DNA from: Pelotomaculum sp. UBA3103
GTDB taxonomy: Bacteria > Bacillota > Desulfotomaculia > Desulfotomaculales > Pelotomaculaceae
Length of the DNA stretch: 36,475 nucleotides
Assembly: GCA_002365855.1 (NCBI GenBank)
Contig: DFAP01000111.1
Location: 1 to 36,475 of the forward strand
Direction: 5' to 3'
In this document: positions 1-7,481 of the stretch, in pieces
Position numbering within the stretch: the first letter of the stretch is position 1
Layout: each line of letters starts with the position of its first letter
Made by a program: the position numbers and the translations under genes
The notes under the pieces: generated by a model
The model's input: only the letters and a program-made list of their open reading frames with translations
Databases searched by the model: none
Told to the model about the DNA's origin: nothing

Positions 1-1
1 A

Positions 2-226
2 AACTGCATAACTACTGTTATATATAACTTGGACAAAGATCCATCACATCGTGCTCTGGTAAAGGCTATGAACACTGTAGCCCATACTCTGGGAAAAAAG
101 ACAATAGCGGAGTATGTGGAAAATGAAAATGTCTTAAAGACCTTGCAAGCACTCAAAGTTGATTGTGCTCAGGGTTACTTTTTAGGTTTACCCAAGACTA
201 TTAATGAATCTATCAAAAGTTCCTGA
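2..226 (+). CDS. EAL-domain protein, C-terminal fragment (5' end outside window)
   Basis: The reading frame is open from the first complete codon, so the gene begins upstream of the window. The visible 74 residues match the end of an EAL (cyclic-di-GMP phosphodiesterase) domain: a DKDPSHRALVKAM segment, then the AEYVEN strand that corresponds to the usual AEGVE motif, and the closing DCAQGYFLG motif. The Gly of AEGVE is Tyr here, so activity cannot be assumed. The catalytic ExL motif and any GGDEF or PAS partner lie outside the window. Its last 14 bases overlap the end of the convergent hydrogenase-like gene. The family assignment is good; activity and full domain make-up are unknown. Confidence 0.8.
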   Translation, partial: NCITTVIYNLDKDPSHRALVKAMNTVAHTLGKKTIAEYVENENVLKTLQALKVDCAQGYFLGLPKTINESIKSS

Positions 227-1505
227 TGAACATTTTTGCTTTTTCACTATCCAAAAAATCATGAATATCCTCAATGCCAAGGCTTCTTAAAAGCTCCATC
301 ACAAACTTATTTTCAACCGGGGTCAGGGATAAAGACTCTTTGCCGTATTCATTTATCAGCTCCCTGCCAGCTCCCGGATCGATTATTACCTGGGGTCCTC
401 CCACGCACCCCCCGGGGCAACCCATTCCTTCTAAAAAATTTGCGTGAGGTTCTTTGCTCAATGCTTCTTTCAGCATGGCTCTGCAATCCTGGATGCTGTT
501 GGCCTGTTTTGCGCGTAGCCTTATTTCCCTTTCAGGGCATATCCCGTTCAATGTATCCGATACCGCTTCGCTCACTCCGCCTGTTCTGGCATATATCCTG
601 CCCGCCCGGGATGAATGCTCACTGGCATCCTCCTCCAGTTCCGACGGGTTGATGCCCACTACCTCAAATATTTGCTCCACTTCCCGGAAAGTAAGCACGG
701 CATCCACAGCGTCTTTAATATCCGGTTCCTTAGCTTCCGCTTTCTTGGCAATACAAGGGCCAACAAAGACTACTTTAGACCCGTGGTGCAGATGTTTGAC
801 ACCCCTGCCGCACGCCACCATGGGTGATACAGAGGGTGATATGTGGGAAATCAGGTCCTTATAGACGCGCTTAACCATGGCAACCCAGACCGGGCAGCAG
901 CAACTGGTAAGCAAGAAGTCTTCGTGTTTGGTGACATGCCTGTCAAATTCCAGCGCCTCTTTAAGCGATAGTATATCGGCAAAAAGCGCCACCTCTACCA
1001 TACCGTAGAAACCCAGCCTTTTTAAAGCGGCCCGCATTTTCCCGGGGGTAACCCCCGGTCCGAATTGGCCGATAAAAGCGGGGGCGACAATGGCGAAAAC
1101 CGGTACGCTACGGTCCTTCAGAAGCTTAATAAGCGGCACGAACTCTTTTTTATCAATAAGAGAGTATTCCCTGCAGACTTCCACACATTTACCGCACCCG
1201 GCACAGTTATTATGCTGAATAACAACATTTCCCTCCATGTCCCTGATGATCGCGCCAAAGAGGCAGGACGCCTCGCAATCTGTGTTTTCCCCATCGCCAC
1301 AATCAGGAGCGCAATCCCTTACCTTGAATACTACCCTGTCCGGGTCTCCACCGCCCGATGCATAACGGATATATTCGTCAGTATATTTATCACCGTCTTT
1401 TTTTATCTTTTCAATTTCCTCCGGCATGTCCCCACGGTAGCCGGATTTTACTAATCTCTTAAAGATTTCATCGTAGTCAGAAGTTTGACATCCTCCATCT
1501 TTCAT
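213..1505 (-). CDS. [FeFe]-hydrogenase-like iron-sulfur protein
   Basis: This 430-residue protein has two N-terminal four-cysteine sets (C65, C69, C77, C81, and C101-x2-C104-x2-C107-x3-C111) for [4Fe-4S] clusters. The H-cluster domain follows, with its three signatures: TSCCCP near 200-205, PCIAKKAE near 250, and MGCPGGCVGG near 361. The four expected H-cluster ligands and a candidate proton-shuttle cysteine next to C204 are present, so it is probably a real hydrogenase or H2 sensor and not a Narf-like relative. It is soluble, with no signal peptide. No HydB/HydC partners, PAS or kinase domain adjoin it, so it appears to stand alone. Start: ATG with GGAG ten bases upstream. Subgroup (B- or D-like) and direction of catalysis are not decidable from sequence alone. 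The maturases HydEFG are not in the window. Confidence 0.85.
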   Translation of the reverse strand: MKDGGCQTSDYDEIFKRLVKSGYRGDMPEEIEKIKKDGDKYTDEYIRYASGGGDPDRVVFKVRDCAPDCGDGENTDCEASCLFGAIIRDMEGNVVIQHNNCAGCGKCVEVCREYSLIDKKEFVPLIKLLKDRSVPVFAIVAPAFIGQFGPGVTPGKMRAALKRLGFYGMVEVALFADILSLKEALEFDRHVTKHEDFLLTSCCCPVWVAMVKRVYKDLISHISPSVSPMVACGRGVKHLHHGSKVVFVGPCIAKKAEAKEPDIKDAVDAVLTFREVEQIFEVVGINPSELEEDASEHSSRAGRIYARTGGVSEAVSDTLNGICPEREIRLRAKQANSIQDCRAMLKEALSKEPHANFLEGMGCPGGCVGGPQVIIDPGAGRELINEYGKESLSLTPVENKFVMELLRSLGIEDIHDFLDSEKAKMFIRNF

Positions 1506-1705
1506 GTTTCCACAACTCCGGGAATCGGATTTTGTCTCCCATGCCGGAGCCTGTCAGAACCAACTTTATAGTCGTTATTCATGTATTCACCGCCGAGTTA
1601 AATACTCTGTTTTGTAAAAGCCGTGCTTTGATATGCTATACTATATAATATAACATTGCCCTTTATTAGCAGGTTTTATATACACATGGAAAGAAAAACC
1701 TGACT

Positions 1706-1810
1706 TTGAAAGAAAATAAAAAGGGAGTTTTTATTACAGCTTGCATTGGTTCCGTGGTAGCCATGTACTATGTGCATTTGAATTGGTTACAGCCACTCTT
1801 TAATTTATAA
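1706..1810 (+). CDS. possible 34-residue membrane peptide
   Basis: A TTG-initiated frame encodes a short peptide with a basic start (KENKKG), a hydrophobic segment (VFITACIGSVVAMYYV) and an aromatic tail ending in NWLQPLFNL. A weak GGAAAG lies upstream. The composition looks like a single-pass membrane peptide, but no family is recognised, and chance is not excluded. It sits alone in the 440-base gap between the hydrogenase-like gene and the DUF1992 gene. I see nothing else convincing in that gap apart from the AT-rich stretch around 1630-1660, which could hold a promoter. Confidence 0.25.
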   Translation: MKENKKGVFITACIGSVVAMYYVHLNWLQPLFNL

Positions 1811-1945
1811 TCACTTTATTGTTTGGGGTTTTCAATAATTCCAAGGACAAACGATTTGTATAACCGAAATCACGGAATCTGGCGTGCTGGTTATCATACT
1901 GTGCCACAGTAGCTGGATCGCAGTAATCATTTATTAGGGATATGC

Positions 1946-2272
1946 TTACTTTCTTGTGATTCTTTTTTCCATTAAAATTTTATATCTCACACCCAGCTCT
2001 ATCAGTTTTCTTTTGAGAAACTTCCGTTCTTTTTCATTGGTGCTTTCTTCAATCTTTTTTTTGAGAGTATCCATATCTTTATTTAAGCTGACTTCCACAG
2101 GGACCAGCCCAGAGTTTTTAATAATTCTATAGGCCATGCGCAGTTCGGCCGGGATAAAAGACATATTATCTATTTCGAGGGGTTTGCCTTTCCCCGGCAG
2201 GTTATCGAGTTCACCGTTTTTTATAGCTTCCCGCATCTTCATTTCAGCTATTTGAGCAAGAGCATTAAACAT
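1946..2272 (-). CDS. DUF1992 (DnaJ homologue subfamily C member 28 domain) protein
   Basis: The 108-residue protein carries the family hallmarks: an N-terminal AEMKMREAIKNGE helix, the GELDNLPGKGKPL motif near residues 20-32, PAELRMAYRIIKNSG near 41-55, and a basic, coiled-coil-like C-terminus. Length is normal for the bacterial stand-alone form. The molecular function of this family is not established. The start ATG has an AGGTGAAGGAAG ribosome binding site. It lies 45 bases downstream of the broken phosphotransferase copy 1 in the same direction, so it could be read from that module's promoter. It is a common housekeeping-type gene, so the position may be fortuitous. Confidence 0.85.
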   Translation of the reverse strand: MFNALAQIAEMKMREAIKNGELDNLPGKGKPLEIDNMSFIPAELRMAYRIIKNSGLVPVEVSLNKDMDTLKKKIEESTNEKERKFLKRKLIELGVRYKILMEKRITRK

Positions 2273-2317
2273 CTTCCTTCACCTGGCCTATAATATTTTT
2301 TTGAGCGCTTTTTGTTT

Positions 2318-4733
2318 TTATTGGAGAAATACTTTACCCTCATCTCCGTCTACCACTATCTTTTGGCCGTCTTTAATGGCACTCATGGCGCCCCGCACAT
2401 TCACCACGGCGGGGAGCCCGAACTCCCTGGCCACTATGGAACCGTGTGACAGATGTCCACCGGTTTCCATGACCACGGCGCAAGCTTTTAAAAACAACGG
2501 GGTCCAGCACCATCCCAATTCCCCTCCAGTATAGAAACCAAATCCGACCAGGAGCAAAAAAAGATATCACCAGGCTCATCGATAATGCCCCGTTGAAAAA
2601 AACGGCTGCCCAACTCCAGGGCCATCAAACGATAGGCTTCCAGCGCCACAACCAGAACTGATTTAGTCATTTCCCGTACCGCTGCCCCTTCTTGTGCCTC
2701 CCGGATCCCTTTTTGAATCTCAACCAGCTCACCTGGCGGCACTTTTTCTGTTACTTCCTGCCAGGCACGGTCAAATTTCTCGTTTTGCAGGTCTTTCCAT
2801 TGATCGGGATTTGCGGTTGCCATGTTGCTCTTGATGATATCCATCAGATATAAGGGATCTTCCTTCCACCGGGGGTTGATGATATCCAGTTCGTAAACCG
2901 CACGGTGCCCAAATTCCTTGATATAGTCTCTGAATTCCTTCTTAAAAAGAGACCCTTCCGGCAGACACTCTTCCCAGGAACAAGGATCAAAATTATTACC
3001 GGTTAAATATTGTACAGCGTCTTGATCGTGACGGGCCAACTGAGCCAGTTCCATTAAGCGGTAGCCGTGGTCGGCGCTGGTTATACCTGATTCCCCGCCT
3101 ACCATTAAGCCATTTAAAACGACCATCACCCTCGGTCCTAAATACCCGGACAGTTTTTGCAGCAGCAGCATGAGCGGCCAGTTGCCGGCTCCGCTTAAAA
3201 AAGCGAATTTTTCGCTATAGGCCTTCATGATTCGGCCCAGTTCATTGTATTTATCAATAAAACCACTGTCGGGAGTCCGTTCAAATCCTGTGCCAATTAA
3301 GGACTCGACGGAACGGGCAACTCCAGCGAAAGTACGGGAAGTGTTGGCGGCAGCCTCCATGATGAGAGATACGCCCTTCATCGCCCGGCCTTGTCTTTCC
3401 AGGCCAACCTCACCGCTGTATGGATCGGTATCTTTTATCTCAATCTCTGGTTGGTGCCCTCCCCAGAAGGGATTAAAATCTTTTGGCAGCATCCCGGTGG
3501 AATCATAATAAGCCCACTGCAGGGCAGACACGTTGCAGTACAACCTGCCCTTGATCAAGCGAGAGAATTGAAAACCATCCGGTATTCGATAGCCTGGTTC
3601 TGAAAAAGTAGTGTACTGAATGGTATCGATAATGTGCTTCATTACCCGGCGATGCAGGGGACTGATGACCATGGGGACTGCATCGCGGTAGTTGCCGTTA
3701 GACCATATCAGAGCCTTATTTTTTAAAGCCTCAAAGGTATATTCGGTTAACGCGGTCACCGGCCGCACCTGGAGTAAAAAGAAATCCTGCCCGTCGAAAG
3801 CCCATTCCACATCCTGGTGCTCTTCACACTCCCCCAGGGACTCGAAGACCCGCAGCAGCAATAAACCCAGTTTTTCAATGTTTTCATCCTTAAGAGCCTG
3901 ACGCGGGGTCATATTTTCGCCGGGTACAAAACGGGTTCCGCCGCTGGCGCTGGACATGGTCTTCCCCTGCTTGGATCCGATTTTCTTTGTTGCTATTTGA
4001 GGCATGGCACTAAAAGCAGATACATCAAGATAATATGTGTCGGGCTCTATCACGCCGTTTACCACCGATTCTCCCAGCCCGAAGTTGGCGTTGACCACGA
4101 ATATATCCTCGCGGCCGGTCTGTGGATCGCAGGTGAAAGCCACCCCGGCTGCCTCGGCCTCCACCATTTCCATAATAACTACGGCTTGACTCATTTCTTC
4201 GTCGCTAACGTTCATTTTTCGCCTGTAAGCTACAGCCCGGGGCGTCACAGGGAGGCGTAGCACCCTTTGATGGCAGATAAAATATTATCCGTGCCTTTCA
4301 CATTTAAAAACGATCCATGAATGCCGGCAAAAGACGCTTTGCCGGAGTCCTCCGCAGAGGCAGAAGACCTGACTGCTGCCGGCTTATCCAGAATGCCGAT
4401 TTTTTTCAGGTTAGAAACAAGCTCATCCATAATGCTTGAAGGGATATGGCCAGCCTTGATTTTTTCCCTAAGCAGAAAAAGCTTTTGCTCAGTCTCCTTC
4501 TCTCCAATGTTACCGGTGGTTACACTTTTGGTTATTTCCCCAGTATCTTTAAGCAAGTTGTTTTCTTCGATAAAACTCTGGTATGCCCCGGCGCCAAGGA
4601 CGCCTCCAGCAGGGACCTTGAAACCGTAATGATCGAGCCTGCCCAGGTTCCATCCCTTCCCTCCGGCTGCTTCAAATCCGGCTTGAAAAGCCCTGGGCCA
4701 ACTGAAAAAGAAAACTCCGTCACCCTTTTCCAT
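2318..4733 (-). pseudogene. PEP-synthase/rifampin-phosphotransferase-like enzyme, copy 1 (frameshifted and internally deleted)
   Basis: The family is a three-part dikinase: ATP-grasp domain, variable middle, C-terminal phosphohistidine domain. Compared with the intact copies in this window, copy 1 has two lesions. First, near 4246 the codons that read Leu-Trp-Thr-Pro elsewhere have lost one base, giving CTG TGA, so the N-terminal frame stops after about 163 residues. Second, near 2530 the sequence jumps from the ILEGNWDG segment to WTPLFL, skipping about 85 codons (the linker and the start of the swivelling domain) and shifting frame again. The GGHLSHGS segment with the phospho-accepting His survives in the last fragment. 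Chosen start: ATG at 4733 behind AGGAGAGG; a longer frame reaches 4796 without better support. The middle domain differs from the other copies. Its TetR gene lies upstream and is intact. Confidence 0.85.
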
Positions 4734-4891
4734 TTGCAACCTCTCCTGTAACAATTTTACTTTTTCTTCTTCGTTATTAAAGCCCTTTTTTTGCAATGTT
4801 TAGAAAAATCTAAATCACAATCCATGGCTCATATCGAAAACTTTTCTATGTTAGTTACCCGGACTATTGTTAATCGATCCCTGTAAACTGT

Positions 4892-5524
4892 TTATATTTG
4901 ACTTCCTTCCCTCTCAATTACCCCGTATATAAACAGGTCTACTATTTTTGCCATTTCTTTGCGAAGTTCGAACCCTGACGGATCCTTCAGCCAATTCAGG
5001 ACAATGACGCTGCGGGAAATATTCAATTGCTGTACCATCAGTTTAACTGAGATATCCCGCCTGATTTCGCCGGCCTGCTGGCCCTGCCTGATAATCTCAG
5101 TCATAATGCTTTGTGTAGCTGTTTCGTAACTGCTGTCTCCAGGTCCCATAAACATATTCTTCAGACGATAGCCCAGACATATACCCGTAATCTCCGGGTT
5201 GATTTCTACCCACTCATAGGCTTTATCGAGCGCGGCTATTAACCGTGTCCTAGTGTCAGGCAGGTTTCGCAAATTATCAGAGGTCTCTTGAGCCAGCCCC
5301 TTTGAGATAACTTTAACATACTCATCAACAATAGCCTCTTTGACAGGAAAGTGATTATACAGGGTTTTCCTGGCGATGTCGGCGACCTCGGCAATCTGTT
5401 CCATGGTTGTATTGTTAAAACCCTGGCGCTGGAATAAATCTATAGCCACTTCAATGATTCTCTGCCGCGTTTCCCTTTTCTTCCTCTCTGTCCTGCTTTC
5501 AGCCGGCACATCCATTGGCTCCAT
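4892..5524 (-). CDS. TetR/AcrR-family repressor, module 1
   Basis: A 210-residue protein with an N-terminal TetR helix-turn-helix (about residues 14-60): basic RTERKKRETRQRII, then GFNNTTMEQIAEVADIA and the recognition stretch ARKTLYNHF. It is followed by an all-helical ligand-binding domain. It is the first gene of module 1 and is read toward phosphotransferase copy 1, with about 160 bases between its stop and that gene's start. The ATG has a strong GGAGG site. Two palindromes upstream (5591-5603 and 5605-5621) are its likely operators. The family normally represses its own operon and is released by a small ligand; the ligand is unknown. It remains intact although the downstream enzyme is broken, so it could still bind the similar site in module 3. 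Confidence 0.9.
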   Translation of the reverse strand: MEPMDVPAESRTERKKRETRQRIIEVAIDLFQRQGFNNTTMEQIAEVADIARKTLYNHFPVKEAIVDEYVKVISKGLAQETSDNLRNLPDTRTRLIAALDKAYEWVEINPEITGICLGYRLKNMFMGPGDSSYETATQSIMTEIIRQGQQAGEIRRDISVKLMVQQLNISRSVIVLNWLKDPSGFELRKEMAKIVDLFIYGVIEREGSQI

Positions 5525-5579
5525 TACTGCACCTCCTATAAGTGTTAGTCATTGACGGGCATGTATTGTTAAGGATCGA

Positions 5580-5585
5580 ATTATA
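5580..5585 (-). promoter_or_regulatory. candidate -10 box for the module 1 TetR operon
   Basis: On the minus strand this is a perfect TATAAT placed about 55 bases before the TetR start codon. The palindrome at 5591-5603 would lie between it and the -35 position, which has no good consensus match. A second TATAAT at 5605-5610 is also possible. Confidence 0.4.
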
Positions 5586-5590
5586 CTACT

Positions 5591-5603
5591 ATACATTATG
5601 TAT
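5591..5603. promoter_or_regulatory. operator palindrome 1, module 1
   Basis: ATACATTATGTAT is a perfect 13-base palindrome with a single central base, in the promoter region of the TetR gene. It shares the TACAnTnTGTA pattern with the module 3 site at 14477-14487. Confidence 0.6.
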
Positions 5604-5604
5604 G

Positions 5605-5621
5605 ATTATACAATGTGTAAT
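5605..5621. promoter_or_regulatory. operator palindrome 2 (imperfect), module 1
   Basis: ATTATACAATGTGTAAT is a 17-base palindrome with one mismatched pair. Its centre is 16 bases from the centre of the neighbouring perfect palindrome, so two dimers could bind side by side. Confidence 0.5.
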
Positions 5622-5692
5622 ATGTGTTATTGTTATTTTCCATCATAATTTCTAATGTGTCAATACCCAAAATTTATTTTTCTAATATAAAA

Positions 5693-5713
5693 AGGCAGCT
5701 GCAAGAGCTGCTT
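5693..5713 (-). terminator. rho-independent terminator, minus strand
   Basis: GCAGCT and AGCTGC form a stem around the loop GCAAG, with outer A-T and G-T pairs. Read on the minus strand, it is followed by TTTTTATATT. It would stop transcripts arriving from the 6-10 kb side just before the module 1 promoter. It is closely similar in sequence to the hairpin at 14599-14619. Confidence 0.6.
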
Positions 5714-5944
5714 AAATGAGACTATTACATAACCTTGAGGTTAATACGTCCTTCACATGCGCGGCAGTAGTTCATAGATAAAGTTGTAATTACAAGGGAA
5801 TCGTTATTTGGACTGCCCTGGTCATGTTGATGCTCTTCCAAAAGGATGAATCAAGTGTATACTTAAGATGATGAAGCAACTCATGGAAATAATACCAACT
5901 TGAGAAAAATCAAGAGTCCAGAAAGTAGTTTTTTTTAATGGAAA

Positions 5945-6034
5945 ATGGATTTATCCTGGGAAATTCGACATCTCACTAAAAAATTCCGCAAGAAAATAGC
6001 TGTAGACGATCTAAATTTTTCCCTCATGAAATAA
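5945..6034 (+). pseudogene. remnant of an ABC-transporter ATPase N-terminus
   Basis: An ATG frame of 29 codons reads as the first strands of an ABC ATPase: EIRHLTKKFRKKIAVDDLNF, as in proteins where this segment precedes KGEIFGFLGPNGAGKT. It stops at TAA where the Walker A region should begin. No ATPase sequence follows; about ten bases later a methyltransferase-like remnant starts. This is best read as a gene end left by a deletion. It is short, so the match rests on about 20 residues. Confidence 0.5.
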
Positions 6035-6458
6035 ACTTATATTTCCTCGGTTTCTTGATTCCCGGTCTTGATTTTCGTTTTCACTGGTCGTCTGTACCTG
6101 GGTTTGGATTGTCATTGCAGCGAGTGCTGTTGTTTTCTTAGGCTATATTTTTATTATCATCGTTTTTAAGGAAAACAGTTATGCTTCAACTGTCATACAG
6201 GTCGAGCAAGAACAACAAGTTATAACAACAGAACTCTATGCCATAGTCCGCCACCCCATGTACTTGGGAATGTTACTAATGTTATCGTTTACTCCTCCCG
6301 CCTTTGGCTCTTATTGGGCAATAACGCCTTCCCTTCTCTGTATCCCTTCATTAGTACTCAGGATAAAAACTGAAGAGGAGGTGCTGTTACCAGACCTCCC
6401 GGGGTACAAAGAATATAGTATGAAGACACGTTATCGTTTGATTCCGTCAATTTGGTAA
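6034..6458 (+). pseudogene. isoprenylcysteine carboxyl methyltransferase (ICMT)-family protein, truncated and frameshifted
   Basis: The C-terminal part is clear: VIQVEQEQQVITTELYAIVRHPMYLG, then a hydrophobic segment, TEEEVLLPDLPGYKEYS, and a Y-R-L-I-P end, the conserved core of bacterial ICMT-like membrane methyltransferases. Upstream, a different frame (from about 6034) reads FLIPGLDFRFHWS, the segment that normally precedes it. The switch of frame lies near 6085-6100, so the gene is frameshifted. The N-terminal membrane segments and start codon are missing. Together with the ABC remnant before it, this marks a decayed, plus-strand segment between modules 1 and 2. The stretch 5714-5944 shows no recognisable gene. 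Confidence 0.65.
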
Positions 6459-6505
6459 ATGAATAACTTAGACATACATGCCGCTAGTTTTCATGCATAT
6501 CCTAT

Positions 6506-7432
6506 TTATTTTAAAAGAAACTCAATAAATACCTTGTTAATTAACTCCGGCTGTTCCATATGAACCACATGCCCGACGTTCTTCAATACTTTATACTTTA
6601 AACCATACTTTGAATACGTTTTTATAACTGACGGGTGATACGCCAGTATATCACAATCACCTATAAGAAACAGCGCTTTATCCCGGAATACGGAAATTGC
6701 TTGATTGTCAAATCTCGTTACTTCTTTTTGTTTCTTGATCCTGCTGTATTTAAGCATATAAAACCATTGCTTCAAAAACTCTTTATGTAATGAGGATATA
6801 TCAAAATTTGGGCCGGTTATTTTTTTAAGAAATTTCATTGCATTTTCTTCAGTGGGATTCAAAATTGTCGGCAAGCAAGCAATCAGACTTCTTGATATTA
6901 GCAGGGTGGTTTTTAAATTCTTTTCAGGGAGATAGAATGACATGGGAACAATTTTGTTCACCCTATCGGGACTTTTGGCCGCATAAGCTAAGGTCATGTA
7001 ACCGCCGTATGATATTCCGGTTATATTTGTTTTATAAATATTTAGGGCGTTTAATATATCATCGACCCATAAACCTAAGTCAAATTCTTTGGTATAACTC
7101 CCGTTCGGTTCACTTTTTCCCGCGCCCTCAAAAAAATCTACGGCCACTATAAAGAAATAATTTGCTAATTCCTGTACGTTAGTTAACCAGTCCATTGCCG
7201 AATTAGTGCCGGAACCGTGAAAAAGCAATAAAGGGGGGTTCGTCCTGCTGCCTGAGATGATAATATGTGTTGTCCCATACCGAGTATCAATATCCAGTTC
7301 TTCCTTATCAACACCCCATAGCTCAAGCAGCCTGTCATAAGATTCATAAATCAATTGCTTTCCCGCCAGGCTTTTGAATCTTCCCATCATCTTAGGCAGG
7401 CCCCCTTTTTTTGACTCCAGTATACCATTCAT
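6506..7432 (-). CDS. alpha/beta hydrolase, carboxylesterase NP-like
   Basis: About 308 residues. The order of motifs fits the Bacillus carboxylesterase NP-type branch: YDRLLELW, DTRYGTTHIIISG, PPLLLFHGSGTN (oxyanion region), DFFEGAGKS, the nucleophile elbow GISYGG, the acid near LIGDCDILAYHP, and the histidine in NVGHVVHMEQPE. All catalytic residues appear present, so it should be an active serine hydrolase, substrate unknown. It follows phosphotransferase copy 2 in the same direction with about 50 bases between them, so it is probably the last gene of the module 2 operon. Start uncertain: ATG at 7432 has a weak AGGA; ATG at 7390, preceded by GGGGG, is an alternative; a TTG at 7444 is also in frame. 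Confidence 0.85.
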   Translation of the reverse strand: MNGILESKKGGLPKMMGRFKSLAGKQLIYESYDRLLELWGVDKEELDIDTRYGTTHIIISGSRTNPPLLLFHGSGTNSAMDWLTNVQELANYFFIVAVDFFEGAGKSEPNGSYTKEFDLGLWVDDILNALNIYKTNITGISYGGYMTLAYAAKSPDRVNKIVPMSFYLPEKNLKTTLLISRSLIACLPTILNPTEENAMKFLKKITGPNFDISSLHKEFLKQWFYMLKYSRIKKQKEVTRFDNQAISVFRDKALFLIGDCDILAYHPSVIKTYSKYGLKYKVLKNVGHVVHMEQPELINKVFIEFLLK

Positions 7433-7481
7433 GTCCTGCCGCAATCGAGACCCGCAACAACCCAGGAAACCTTTAGAAAAC

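Noticed and set aside
236..864. Plus-strand open frames opposite the hydrogenase gene
   Set aside because: They are antisense to a gene with clear cysteine motifs, and their translations show no recognisable domain.
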